This document shows, one piece after another, positions 44,666 through 57,597 of a stretch of 64,000 nucleotides of DNA. The number at the start of each line of letters is the position of its first letter. Within the stretch, counting starts at the first letter, position 1. A program made the position numbers and the translations under genes. A model generated the notes under the pieces. That model had not been told where the DNA came from and did no database searches. It was given only the letters and a program-made list of their open reading frames with translations. This DNA comes from Physcomitrium patens (Eukaryota > Streptophyta > Bryopsida > Funariales > Funariaceae), in the NCBI RefSeq assembly GCF_000002425.4, contig NC_037267.1:10181398-10245397 (forward strand). The letters are read 5' to 3'.

Positions 44666-45790
44666 TCCATTTCCTCAAAACCTATGCATCTTCCAATATG
44701 AGCCAACTAAACCATATGTCATAATTGGTATTACACCATCTCTTTATTTTTTGCATTAAATCCTTCATTATTATTTTTACTATCTCTTTCAAAAAAATTA
44801 TCTTCTTTAAAAATATTGATATCTTTAACATGATCATCCACATTCATTTTTCTAGGTCGTCTTTTGAAAATCTTTACTCACTTTCTAGCAACATAAATCT
44901 TCCACTTCTTACCATTCAACTCCCTTAATGAATATGTGGCATTATCATAAACCATTACTACCACATATGGTTCAAACCAATGTTTTGAAAACTTTTGCAG
45001 AAGACTGTATTAGTTATCTAGACTAGTATAAAAAACAAGTATCCATCTACCTTCTTCAATTGTTCTAAGCCCCAATTGATGTTCCTTATCAAATTAAATC
45101 TTATTTCTTAACCTCGCATTTTTTAACCTTTCTAATATTAGTTTCATATCTTCTTATCTTTGTTTTAGTTGTTATGAATTTACTAAACTATTTGCAAGAA
45201 AGCTAAAACAAAGATAATAAGTTTCATACCTTTGACTTCTTCTTTGCACCCCTTAATAGGAACATCATCTAAAAAAGATATAGTCTTCTCAGGAATAAAA
45301 TCTCTCAACACCTTATTCATCTCATTTATCATATGCACAACTGAGTGAGGTGTCTTTTGAAGAAGAATACATATTTTAACTAGCTCAAGTGGTATTTTCA
45401 TCATTTTCATATATCTACTTCTTCAAGTTGAAATTGGTCATAGCTTGAATACAAATCATCTATTGAATAGATTTCTTTTCTTGCAAATAGTTTAGCAAAT
45501 TCATTTGTTATTGGTCCAATTCATGCATTTTTTATAGTCATTTTTATTAACTTGCTATATATCTTGAATACCTGAATTGGCCTTAAATTCTAAGGTACAT
45601 GTGATATAGTAAAAATGACCATATGCATTATAATATTTAGATCCACAAATCCAATTTTGTAAAATTCAAAGGCAAATGATCTATCTCATTCTTTCAGCAT
45701 CTCTTTGAAGCAAATAATTTCCTTTGGCAACAAAGAACCAACAAAACCAATCTTTAATTCGTCAAAATTTTCTTTAGTAAACTTGTTGTG
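44666..45790 (-). pseudogene. B-like integrase end and RT, relic with internal deletion
   Basis: On the minus strand the RT comes first: SVVHMINEMNKVLRDFIPEKTISFLDDVPIKGC (45360-45240) with FLDD still readable, preceded by decayed upstream RT blocks to about 45790. The integrase C-terminal region (FEPYVVVMVYDNATYSLREL, about 44985-44900) then follows almost directly. RNase H and most of the integrase are missing. It ends with the polypurine and LTR junction at 44665. An older member of family B. Confidence 0.6.
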
Positions 45791-47137
45791 AGTGTAAATT
45801 TTTACTCTTCAACCCCAATTACAAGATGGCCTCAATTAAGAGTTTTTTATAATTGGTGGTATAAAGTGAAGTATGCAATTGGCAAAAAATCAAAAAAGAA
45901 CAACCACAATACAAGTGAAAGAAATGAAATCAAGTAATTACAACATCCAAAACTAAGTCATAGTCTATTCATTATATTTTCATCCAATAAAAAGAAAAAA
46001 TAAAAAATAAAAAGTATATTTTTAGATAGGCAATTTTATTGTCTTTTAAATGACATAAAAAACATGTAAATTTAAATTACTATGAATAAGTTATGAAGTT
46101 TTAAAGTTAGAAAATAAATAATTAAAAAGTAAAGTAAAAATATTTTATTTCAAGGATAACTTGCTTATAGATCAAGGATTCAAGCCTCACCAAGGTTCAT
46201 ATGTAGTGTATGTGGATATCTAAGAGAGATATTAGCATTTTTCTACCTTGGTGATTTTTGATATTAATAAAAATCAATTTAAATCCACTATAAATCTTAT
46301 TTTTTATATCAACAATTAAAATGACATAAGATTCTTTCTCATGCTTCTTCTAACTATTAACATTTATAATTTTTATAAGTAGTACATATAAATAGAAGAC
46401 CAATATAAATATTGGTATTACTAAAAAAAATTAATATTCAACAATTAATAAAAATACTAAACCAACAAAGATAATTACCTTCAAAGCTTACTAAGATTCT
46501 ATTTCTACCACTAATATTCTAATTTTCTATTTTTCTAAGGATTTCTTTACTACTCACTATATATTATAATTTAAAGCATTTTAAATATATATTTTTATCC
46601 AAAAATAACAAATGAGTCAATTTTATGACTCACACATGGCGACCATCTAGGACAACTTGCAAAGGAGAAAAACCCAGAATTCACCTTCTAAAATATTATT
46701 GAATAAAAAAATATATATATTTACAAAAGTATTTTAACAACTATTTAAGATAAAAATGAGTGATTTTCTTTTAATCTAAAGGAATTAAAATAGATTTTTC
46801 TCTATAGATTTAAATAAGGAAGATAAAAAAAATTAAATCTAACTTAAGACTTAATGATTATGTATATAAAAAATAAAAATAAAAATTAGAGGTAAGAAAA
46901 AAAAAGTGATCTTTTTAAATTCTTCTTTAATATGAGAGGATTTTACTATTAACCTTCTAAATTCTATATATCTGTTGTATGTCAATGTTGGTCTTTTCCT
47001 ACACTAACACTAACTCGTTGAGATAGCCTATTTTTTCCAACCAGATTCAAATCCGGAACACTCACTTAACAACCTCTTATCTAATCAATCCTTCTATGCT
47101 CTTTGGATGTTTAGTAAGACATATTTTTATCATTCTT

Positions 47138-47182
<45 letters not shown>

Positions 47183-48299
47183 TCCATGAAAGTCTCATCA
47201 AATACTTATTTCTTTCAGTTAGAATATTTCTAATTGTTTGGTGAAGGAACTAAATTAAAAGAAAGACAAGACAAATAAACATGACTATAATTTATATTGA
47301 ACTCTAATGTTTTAGCTTCTAAATTCTATCTGGTTTTGATAATTTGCCACGTAAGGGATTGAATAAGGATAAATTTGAAGATGAACCATTTGATTTTGTA
47401 TATGATAAAAATCACAATCTATATTCTTTATATTTATTTTCAGATGTTCTGGTAGAAAAATCTTTCCTCTAGAGTATTTGTAGCTAAATTAAATTATTTG
47501 GATAGACTTCTTTTACTAAGTAAAGATCGAACTATATTGCATCAAATTTGCTAAAGAATTTTAATCTCTTAGTATCTTGTAAGAAAATCGACTTGCAAAG
47601 CCAAAGAGTTCTAATTTTATATTTCTTGTTAAAAGCAATTTTTTTTTTTTTTTTTATAAAACCTTTGTATGCTTTGCACTTCTTTTCTTTATTTTGTCTC
47701 AACTTTTTAGTTATTCCAATCTATCTTTAAGAAAAACGTCTATAAATTTATAATCTATATTGTGAACATATAATTGTTCTATAGGTGCCTTATATCAATT
47801 ATTTGGTACTAGTTGATGGATGGCCATGTTGGTTCCAGTTGTAAGACCATTCAAAGTTTTTTTGAATTGTAAAAATAGAGTAAGGTTGCCTTCCTCTATT
47901 AAGTCATCTAACTTGTAAACTTGAGAATTATTAAAGTTCACTCCAAAGACATCTTCATTTTTTTTTGTCTTCAATTAAGATTGCTAAGTCTATATCTACT
48001 TCATCATTTTGTCAAGTAATAAAACTATCTATGAAGTTGACATTCATTACTTCATTTGCATTTGAAAAAAGGTATTTTATTAACTATTTGGTGAATTCTC
48101 TATCATCTTTTCAATCATATAGTCAAAGGACTATACATCCTAATAGAATTGATTGAACTATACTTGAGTGAACTACCTACTTTGCTACCAAATCATCAAA
48201 CCTATTCTTTTTTTTTTAATACTTTCTATGGTTAAAAATTCAAATTCTCATCTTGGAAAGAATAAGATAAGATTTTGGCTAAAGATAATTCTTGGAATT
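45791..48299. other. AT-rich relic DNA, no gene resolved
   Basis: No open frame of note. A (TA)n microsatellite lies at 47142-47179 and poly-T runs occur near 47638-47655. The minus strand from about 47900 to 48300 probably carries more decayed pol sequence of the neighbouring C-like relic, but I could not align it with confidence. Confidence 0.3.
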
Positions 48300-48720
48300 G
48301 AATAAAGATTTAAGTTAAATTTTTTGGTGGCTCATAGATGATATGGGGCTTCTTACCTCTCCAATCAAATTTTCCATTTTCTACCTTTAATCATGGTCTA
48401 CTTAAAAATAATTCATGTGAGTTTTTACTATAATACATATGAATTATATGAAAAGTAAAGGAATATTCTTTATCTTCTATCATCATTATACAACCATTAA
48501 TTTGTCCCAAAGATATGTCTTGACTCTAATTAGCCATGTTGATTATAAAAAAAAAATCCAATGATATTGAGTCCTAGTTTCTCCATAGTTTTCACTGACA
48601 TGTTATTTAATCCACTACCTCTATATACAATGGTATAAGGTATGATTTTATCCACTATAGATACTTCTAATTCAATTGTCTTTACCTCTTCTACCACTTG
48701 AATTGTTTTAATGTAGGCTT
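48300..48720 (-). pseudogene. C-like protease region, relic
   Basis: The minus strand gives IVYRGSGLNNMSVKTMEKLGL (48640-48580) and, further along, ELFLSRPWLK. These match the DGGSSVN and LLGRPWL blocks of the element C protease, with the catalytic Asp read as Arg. Stops are common. Confidence 0.5.
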
Positions 48721-51700
48721 GAATTTTTTCCTTGGATCTTTAGTGTCTCTTAATAAATAAAATTATTTTAAATATTTTTTTTATTATTGGAGAAACCTCC
48801 AATAATTGAGCAATAGTTATGTCAACCTTCATTTTGTTCAAGTCTTCTTGTAAGTCATAAGACTCTTTTTCATCATTTTTTTAGGAGAAATGAGATACTA
48901 CCTTCTAGTTCATGGATCCTATGACCTTTTTATTCTTTTATAAAGAAAAATTCCTATATAGGGATTTTTTCTTTTCTTATCTTAATTTTTTGAGTGGTAG
49001 TAGATTCTAAATTATGAGATATTTTTCTTGATTTCCTCACATTATCCATTGTCTCTCTCATAACTTCATTTAAATCAAAAAAGTGAGGAGAGTCTTCTGA
49101 ACAATTCTCACTATCTATTGAGGTAGAAGGAAGAGGAATGGTATACCTAGATCTTGTCATAATTGCCAAGGTTGACATATTATGAAGTCTTTTATCCTTA
49201 CTAGATGCTTCTTTATAAAAGATGTAATGCAAGTAAGAAGATGACAGTTGGTCTTTAAAAATTTAAAAACCTTATTTTTCAGTCGATATTTCTAAATACC
49301 TTACATCTTGTGAATTTTTTTCCTCATTTTATTGGCCATATTGAGGTTGATCTATATTTAATGAAATAAATCCTCTCTATGTATTTAGACCTAAAGAAGA
49401 TTGTTGGATTTGATAATTATTATTATAATCATAAAATAGATTAAAAGGTCTTAAGATATTGTCCAAATTTGGATTTCTGGTTCTCTTCAATTGATCTTAA
49501 GCTTGTTGTTGAAAATTTTCTTATAGAAATTTTAAAAGAATCATCTTATCAAGTTGCTTCTACATGTTTGTAGGATGATTTCTCCTACAATTTCCACATA
49601 TTATCTTATTTTCTATCCAACAACTACTTGATAGATGTCTTTTCCTGCAAAGGTGGTGCACTTCATGTTGTTGTCATTGTAGATTCTTAAATCCTTAGGT
49701 GGAATTTTCTTGAAGTTGGAATTAGAAATTAGAATTTGTTCTACTATGGTTTTTATAAAGTAGAGCACACAATTGTCGCCTTCCTTAATTTTGTTGGTAA
49801 TTTTGCTCGTTTGAATAGAATTGACTTATAAGCCTTGATTGGCTACATTGAGTACAACAAAGCCCTGAGGTGTGTCTAGCAGATTCTATAGGAGGTGGGG
49901 CTTCGTTTGGATTTTGACTCTTAATTTAAAAAGACATCTACTCTTACATAGCCTTCATTTGTTGTGCAAGTTCATTTTGAAATCGTTTTTGCCTTTAAAG
50001 AACTTCATTCTTAAAATCTTCCTTCTATCTATTCATATCTTCTGCATATTTCAACTCAAGAAGGATGGGAGATAGTCTAACCTCTGAATGTACTCGATAG
50101 TGATTTATGGAATGAAATTGAGGTTCCACAGTCTCATACAAATATTTTTGAAAATTCTTTATATTTTAGGCATATATAGGAATAAAACTAGGGATTCTAT
50201 AGTCTTCTTTCCTCCACATTCATTCTTACTACTTTTTAATATCTTCTACTATCCGAGCTATTTTCTTGATCTCTTTTAAATTATCTAGCCTTTTTTTAAG
50301 AATGTCTTGAATTATTCCCTTATTATTGAAGCCTTGAATAAAAAAGTGGATGAAGGTATCATTTGTTAAAAAAGTTTTCACAAATTGGATTATTACCAAT
50401 TCAAATTGCTAAATATATTCAGTGATTTCTTCTCCTTTTTCTAATCGTAAAGAAGAAGGGGCCATAAAGGTATTACTTTACTCCACTTCTGGTCTAAATT
50501 TTTCTAAAAATGCTCTCATGAGCATGTTCTAATTCTTAAAGATTTGAAGGAGATGGCTTCTATATCATTTATAAGCTCCATCCTTTAGAATACTTGAAAA
50601 TCATGCCAAATAATAATCCGAGTTAGTAATTAAACATGTTGTGAGAAGTTCCAAAAATCTCTCTATATAAGTAGACGGATCATTGTTTCTAAATCCTTTA
50701 AATATTGGAAGGTTATAGGACAAAGAAGCTGCTTTTAAATCCTTAGGAATTACAATTGGCAAATTTCTTAGTTGAATCAAAGGATTGATGGATATAAAAG
50801 TGGATATGGATTCTCTTTCATATTCCATTGAAAAAAAAATGAGGTGTTGACTCTTTTTTCTCTTAATTTACCTCTACAACTAAGTTAGGAGAGTTAAAAT
50901 CCAATCCTTTCTCTCTTATGTCCTTGCCCAGACTTAATTCAATTGGATTTGAAACAAAACCTCTTCTAATGTTAGAGGTGAAGATTACTTGTCTAACTAT
51001 TGAATCTCTACTTGTTTGAGCTTTGGTTTATTTTTTTGGTCAACAAATCCAAGGTTTTGTATAAGTGAACATAGATTGGATTACTTAGATTTAGTGGAAT
51101 GATGCATCTATACAACTACAGACATATCATTCAACTTAGTACAATTTTTAATCTATCCAATTATCCAACAATTTAAATGTTTGGCTCTTCCACCTGCAAC
51201 TCACTTAAGTACCTTTCGACATGGGAAGGAAAAAAAATAGAAACAATTAAGGAGGAATTCTTACTTAAGTATCATCTCAAGCAAGTCTATTTCTAATTTT
51301 AATTATTATACAAAACTACTATTGTATAAGAGTGATTCTAAGCAATCTTAGTTGTCAAAAAGAATTTCATACCAAAATGACAAGGAGTCCAAGCTCACCT
51401 TTTTTTTTACTTTTTCACAATAAGAAAGTTAAGAAATTACCTACTATAATAATTAATAACATAGGTTATGTTACAAAAATAATTCTTTGCAAACAGTTCA
51501 TACCACATTGAAGAAGAAGTCATCTAGTTGCATCTCCAATCAACCTACCACTTAACAACAAACTTCCAAAATATGTGACTCTTCTCCTAGCCAATCTCAA
51601 ATTAAACAAACTAAGTAAGGATTTAAGATTTAAGGATAATGGATTCAAGGTTCTATCTATCTTCTTCCATCCACATCTATAAGAGAGATTGAAGACTTAT

Positions 51701-51724
51701 CTTTTTTGCATCTTCTTCTTAGAT
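48721..51724 (-). pseudogene. C-like gag with zinc knuckle, relic
   Basis: The minus strand from 50828 to about 50230 carries a gag core: LPIFKGFRNNDPSTYIERFLEL, ILKDGAYKWYR-like sequence, LEKGEEITEYI and FFIQGFNNKGIIQDIL, parallel to the element C gag (29140-29600). Near 49600 a CGNCRRNHPT motif remains of a zinc knuckle. The stretch 49232-48954 encodes a polar linker. 51000-51724 would be the 5' leader; a primer site was not identified. Frames are broken throughout. Confidence 0.5.
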
Positions 51725-52275
51725 TCTACCCTCCAACTCCTAGCTCCTGCTCTTTGTATTTAAGTAATTTCTTAAATTTTCAAAGAAATAATAATTAAAA
51801 AGGTTTAAGGAGTTACTTGGTTGCAAGCTATGAATACTTTCTTTCTTTCTTATTCTGCTTCTTCACCTCAACCACAATCTGTGTTAGCAAAATAAATTTA
51901 AATTCAATGAAGTTTGTTGAAAAGATGCTCATCTTAGATTATGATTTGAATCTATTGGTCTTTTCTTTTCTTCTTTTTTTCTTTTTTCTTTATATTTTCC
52001 AAATTCCTTCTAGCTAACTTTTTTATCTATTTCTTCTTTTTTTATTAATAAAAAATTCTCTTGAAGTTCTTGTTAAGCTTCTTCTATATTACTTTTTGTG
52101 AATAAAAAGAATACAAGGGGTGGAAGGAGTGATTAAATCTTCCTACTACTAGAGAAAAGCCCTCAATTTGAAGTTCACAAGGATGAAAAGAAATGATACA
52201 AGAGGTGGAGGGAGTGATTAAATCCTCCAACTACTAGAGAAAGACTTTCAACTAGAAAAATTATATGGAAGGAAA
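51725..52275 (-). repeat. C-like 5' LTR relic
   Basis: Inverted partner of 39620-40171, placed just upstream (minus strand) of the C-like gag relic, as a 5' LTR should be. It contains two similar subunits near 52100-52160 and 52193-52255 sharing GGAGTGATTAAATC and CTACTAGAGAAA. Confidence 0.5.
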
Positions 52276-52439
52276 GTAATAAAATCTTAAAGACGAGTTC
52301 CACCCTTTATGCTTATAAGTAACAACCACTTAAAGAGAACAACCAAATAATACTAATATTAACATGTAATTACTCAAATTCTACTTCCGGTTAGAAATAA
52401 TAATATTTCAAAGAAATAAATTAAAGATTAAATGAAAAA

Positions 52440-53164
52440 TATATTAACTTACTATCAACAAAATGACTCACTTACTACCTTTGAATTACATGTGTTATCT
52501 TCAATGTCCTATAACTCCTTCATCCAAACTTAGAATTCATCAAATAGTATATGTAAAGTGTAGCTAAGAAAGTGTTCTTTCCAACTTCAGTTGCCAATCT
52601 TTCATTGCTCTTTGTACACATATGTTATGCTTCAAAGAGTGACAGTAGGTACAAATTTGACACCTTAACTTTGAACACCTATATCTCTTTCAAAAAAAAC
52701 TCGAAATCATATAAACTCTTCATCCAAATTATACCCAAAACCTTGAACTTGCTGATCTTAGCCTCCAAAGCTCAAATGACTTTGAAAGAAAAATCCTAAT
52801 CCCTAATAAGGCCTCAGGCAGCCTCCTTGAAGTCCATTAGACATGGCCTTCGACCAATAGGAATGAAGTTTCCCATTCCTTACCTTCATCCAACCATGTC
52901 TTGATTTCATCCCTCCCAATAAGCCTCCTATTAGTTAAGATTTTTTTCTGTAGGCTCTCATCTCCTCTCAAGGCTTTATACTAAATATTTAGGTCTTACA
53001 ATTGTTTTAAATGCTATAGTAAAAAAAATAAAACTCAAAATAAAGTTTCTTAAATCTACTCTCTTTAAATTAATCTATTAACAATTCTAACATACATCTA
53101 GATTTATTAATATATAATATATTTTAAGTAATCTTTACATATTGTAAGCTTTTACAGTATGACA
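52440..53164 (-). repeat. Old B-like 5' LTR part
   Basis: Direct repeat of 43190-43650. Its right edge (minus strand TGTCATACTGTAA at 53164) resembles the start of the B LTR and abuts an A-family integrase relic. It is probably the 5' LTR of the old minus-strand B-like element whose 3' LTR is 42721-44665. Confidence 0.45.
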
Positions 53165-53787
53165 ACATGCTTGAAGAACATGTAATTATACTTGTTCTTT
53201 TAGAATATATAATTGGCCTTGAAAATAGAATAGGTTGTTTTTGAACTCAAACTTAGAAGTAACTTGGGACTTAGACAAAGGATTCTTGATATTGTGAACA
53301 AAAAGATCAGAAGAAATACTTGATTGGATTTGTTTCAAAAAGATGAAATCAACAATCAATGTTTATTTCATTACTCAAAGATGAAAATGCTCTGGCTTCA
53401 AGAGAATCATTCTTTATTTATTAAAAGATACATCTCCTTCTTTTGGTATAAGATAAGAATGTCTAGAAAGGGTGTCTGACAAATTTTATTATTTTTTGGG
53501 TTGATATGTGATCTTCAAATCAAATCTTGATAAAGACATGCTCCAAAGGACTTGGCAACAATTCAAAACATGTGCTAATATAAAGTACTTGAGATTCTTA
53601 TGGTCCGTATATATGGTGATTGGATTGGAAGTGCCTTCTAGCTGATGATGCCATTCTAAAAATGAATCCATGATTACAATAAGCTCTTTGTTGTAGATTT
53701 CATAGTTAATCTCGGTTACTAAACTATTTTTAGAATAAAAAGCTACTAGGTGAAGTTTATCATTTGTTCCCATTTGTGATAATACGG
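53165..53787 (-). pseudogene. A-family RNase H and integrase start, third relic
   Basis: The minus strand from 53787 gives VLSQMGTNDKLHLVAFYSK, EINYEIYNKELIVIMDSFLEWHHQLEG, YTDHKNLKYFILA and SMSLSRFDLKITYQP, an almost continuous RNase H. The integrase start follows toward 53165. It is cut at its right end by B2; the upstream RT part is at 62501-64000. Confidence 0.72.
53784..53787. repeat. Left target-site duplication of B2
   Basis: ACGG, repeated at 62501-62504. Removing B2 and one copy restores the RNase H coding order of the host relic. Confidence 0.8.
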
Positions 53788-55152
53788 TGTCGTGTTGTAA
53801 CACGAGTATACAGTGAAAATAAAAAGAAAGGAGAATTTTATTAATATTCAGTTACCTCGAATATTGGGAGCATCGACCAACTCCAGTACAAATACTGAGT
53901 GGTCAGGTTCAGTCACTCCGTTACAGTCAGCTGGGGCATACTGAAATGCTCCATTCGATTCCAATAACAGGAGTCAGCAGGAAGAGAAGGACCAATTCAC
54001 ACGATGGGTTCGAAGAGCCAATTAGATCCAATTTTGAGAATCCAATCCGAGTCCTCTTATCCAATATGAGACCTGAATTGGCCGGTCAACCCAATGCAGT
54101 CTAATTACGAGAAATCCAGGTCTTACTACGGGTCTTAACCAATTTGACGCGAGGACCAATTTGACCCAATTATAGGAACATCTAGGTTACTATGAGCATC
54201 TTTCCCAATATGGGACCTGATTTGGTCGGGCGACTCAATGTGGTCCCGATTACGGGGTTCAATTCTGTTTCAGGCTGTCTTGTTCTCTGTGCCATTTCAG
54301 GGAATGTTGTTTTCGGTAAATGGATTTCTTAAAGGTAAAAACGGAGGAGAAAGCTCTGACGGCGAGAGCCAATTTTGGATCCAAGCTTGACGGCGAGAGC
54401 CAATTTCGGATCCAAGCTTGAGGTGGGAGCCAATTCCGGATCTAAGATGGAAGATTGAAGAAATTCAGAGGATAAGGTTAGGGGGGATATAGTTTTGAAA
54501 GGGGGTTTTTTTTTCTCTGGGGAATCGGGGGGAGCTAGTTTTCAAGCTTTTGCAAGGTTACTAGTTCGGTTTTTTCATTGGAGGTTTTTTGAAGATCAAA
54601 GGAATTAAAGAGAGGAGCTTCATGCTTCGGGTCGGAAAAGGAAAGACAGAGAATTTGGATTTTTCTTCTTCGTAGAGTTTTGGGAAGGCTGAGGCAATCG
54701 CTGCTGAAGTCAGTATTGTAATGGTGAATCGAGATTTTTATTGAAGTGGGTTTGAATACTCTTGACTGTTTTGTAAAATCGAGTTACGTCTGTGATTGAA
54801 GGATTAAAAGGGCGTCTATAGGATTGAGTATGTGGAGTGAATGAAATTTATTGGGTTAATCTAACAAGACAGTCAGTGGATACAAGATCGTAAGTACAAA
54901 GCGGTATTGAAGATTAACAGTTTGGGTTGTTCGGGGTTCTCTGTAACATCTAGAGACCTACCGGCTGGGGCAAAAAAGGACTTCGATAAGCAGTCGAAAA
55001 GCATCCGTATAGATTTACGGTACATTGTTGCAGTCGTTTATATTCCAGCAGTCAAAAACTGATAGACTGCTTGACTATCAGCAAATCTCCATACTACCTT
55101 CTACAGCCAGACGCCCGGCGCGTTCTCGAGCAGGAAAGCACGTAATACGATA
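53788..55152 (+). repeat. 5' LTR of B2
   Basis: TGTCGTGTTG to AATACGATA, where the final CA has become TA. The 31-bp unit starting GACGGCGAGAGCC is present twice (54358-54388 and 54389-54419). Confidence 0.92.
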
Positions 55153-55156
55153 TAAG

Positions 55157-55173
55157 TGGTGAACCCAACGTGA
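55157..55173 (+). other. tRNA-Trp primer-binding site of B2
   Basis: TGGTGAACCCAACGTGA, the same as in B1 except for one G-to-A change. Confidence 0.78.
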
Positions 55174-55223
55174 AAGCTTGAGGTAGAAGGTATTAAATTT
55201 CGGTTGATTTTATCTTTATTTTT

Positions 55224-57597
55224 ATGGAAAACAAAAAATAAAAATTTTGAAGGATTTTTGGGAGGAGTTTCTCGTGGGGAATCTTCTAAAGGATAAGGTA
55301 TGCACATGGATCCATCTATTGCTAGTTTGTTTCAAGCCTTCTCATTGTCAATGCAGCAACAGCAAAGCAATGATCGAAAGGAAGCTTTGGCAACCAAAGC
55401 ATTGCAAGCAGTGGTCAATAAAATTGATCAATTTGATGGGAGGAATATTTCAAGGTATATAAGATATTATGTTCGTGAAATGGAATTAAATCGGGTTTCT
55501 GAGAAGAAAATGGTTGCACTATTTGGACTTGCCACGATACCGGAGATAAGGGACCACATTACATCGATTACGGATCGTTATGGGAATTCATGGGAGGATT
55601 TTTCACACGCATTGAAAGACGAATATTTCTTGGAAGATACTGATCGCGTTACTAAGAAGCTGTTTCTGGAATGGATTGAACGGCCCAATAAGAATTTACA
55701 AGCAACAGAGCTACTATGGGAATTTGAGAGGTAGTACTCTCAATTATTGAAGGTAGAAAAATTGACATTAGAGCCGAACAAAGTTGATCTATTTCTTCAA
55801 GCTGCTGATGGAGAATTGCAAGAGAAATTAGAATCCCTTCTTGAAGACAAAGAAGAAGATGAAGGATTGACAATGAAGTGGAAGAACGTTGAAGATGCGA
55901 TGGGGTTGCTTATAAAAAAAGAAAGGAGGAAGGATAGGAGCAATATTCCAAAAACAGTACAAGCACCCAAAGCTCCAGTACGTACAACACCACCGACAAT
56001 GCCTACAGTTCAACCTTCGACATCCTTGTCAAAGAAAGCAGATATGGGTATAGAAGAAATTATATGAGGAATGCGAGATCTTCAAATCAAATTAGCAAGA
56101 CTTGAAGAGAATACTTCTACAAACAATTCGAAGAATGTTTCAAAACAAGGATATGTACAAAGATGCATTTGGTGTGATGATGCTTCACACACTAGAAAAG
56201 ATTGCAATGAATTTAATAATATGATACGGCAGGGAATTATTTGCTGGAAAGATGGGAAGATAGCATTGAAAGATAGGGAGGATCTTCTTCAAACCAATTT
56301 TGGCAAGGGAGGAATGAGAGCATTGGTTCAAGATTACCTAAAAGAGCATGAAACAGCAGCACGAGAAAGTGCAAGTTATGGTGCTAGAGTAGATGATGAA
56401 ATTGGTGGAAGTACGGAAACTAGTGAGTTTTGGGCTTCTGCCGTTTCTACAATGCAAGAAGGGAAATTACCTCGAGAAGCGTTATTGAGAACTGCAGCTA
56501 CAATACGAGGAAGAACAGGTTGGGAGGATCTTGTTGAGTCTCTTTCAGTTCATGCATATATTGCTAAGAGCCAACATGAAGCTTTGATGGAAGAAAAAAG
56601 ATGAGGAAATTTTGATGATACTAGAGAAGGAAATTCTTTTAAGAGGCAAACTCGAGGAGACAAGGCTCGGGAGGCATCTTCACAAGAATTGCCTGTAAAG
56701 GATACCTCAGCATCATTGGGAGAAAAAACAACGGAGACAAAAGATAAGGACAAATCAATTGCTTATAAGCTACTTTCTGACATTGAAGCGGCAACAAATT
56801 TGAAAGGGGTGTTGGAAGAACGTATATTAAACGCTAAGGTGGAATTCACGTTGAAAGAAGTCTTGGGAATTGCAAAGAAGGAGTTTCATGATGTTATCAT
56901 TGACAGCATTAAGCGAAAGAGGCAATTAATGAGCAAAACTGGAATGAGTCATGCTATTGATGCAAGAATATGTAGAGATGAAGAAGAGGTTGATATTGGT
57001 TACAAGCAACCAACAAATGAAAAGAATGGGTATAATCAGCGAGTACGTTTCGAAGATTCTAGTGACAAGGAAATGGAAACTTTGAGCCATTATACTCGAA
57101 AGCATTGGGCAAGGGCAACTACTGAGGTATTGGTGAAGGTAGGAGATATAGAAGAACCAATAGTTGCTTTGATCGACCATGGTTCTGAAATAAATCTCAT
57201 GTCTAAAGATCTTTATAAGAAGCAAAAATGGCCAATTGATATGGAACATGGATGGGCAATACGAGCAGCTAATAACACATGGGGCTAATAATATGGAGCT
57301 TGTCCAGATGTCAAAATTCGGATTGGGGATGTTGCGACGGAGCAACATTTCTTTGTTCAAGATACAACGTCTTACTTGTTGATTTTAGGACAACCTTATA
57401 TTACGGCAACACGGATGGAAACAAAAGTACTTGATGATGGTTCTGCTTATGCAAGGATACGGAGCGAAGATGGGAGGAAAGCTGTACAATTTCTAACAAT
57501 ACCTCCTAACCATGAACGGAATCGAGATAGGTTGAGGGAGAAACCATTGCCAAAGATTGTTGAAGGATTTAAGGATTTTGGGGAGGTACCACTGTAA
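55224..57597 (+). pseudogene. gag-pro: gag-protease frame of B2
   Basis: The ATG at 55224 is followed by a one-base insertion in an A run, so the original frame is lost after a few codons. Further breaks relative to B1: TAA just before 55300, TAG at 55732 (CAG in B1), TGA at 56065 (CGA in B1) and TGA at 56602 (also in B1). The zinc knuckle CIWCDDASHTRKDC and protease motif IDHGSEINLMSKDLY are intact. A TAA near 57286 follows NNTWG. The stretch 57376-57597 lacks the 19-bp deletion of B1 and shows that the protease frame naturally runs on to TAA at 57595, where pol overlaps in -1. Confidence 0.8.

Noticed and set aside
46981..47090. tRNA-like piece (ATTCAAATCCGG)
   Set aside because: No acceptor or anticodon stem could be paired around it.
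47142..47179. Long TA repeat as a possible origin or regulatory site
   Set aside because: A simple microsatellite in AT-rich DNA with no supporting context.
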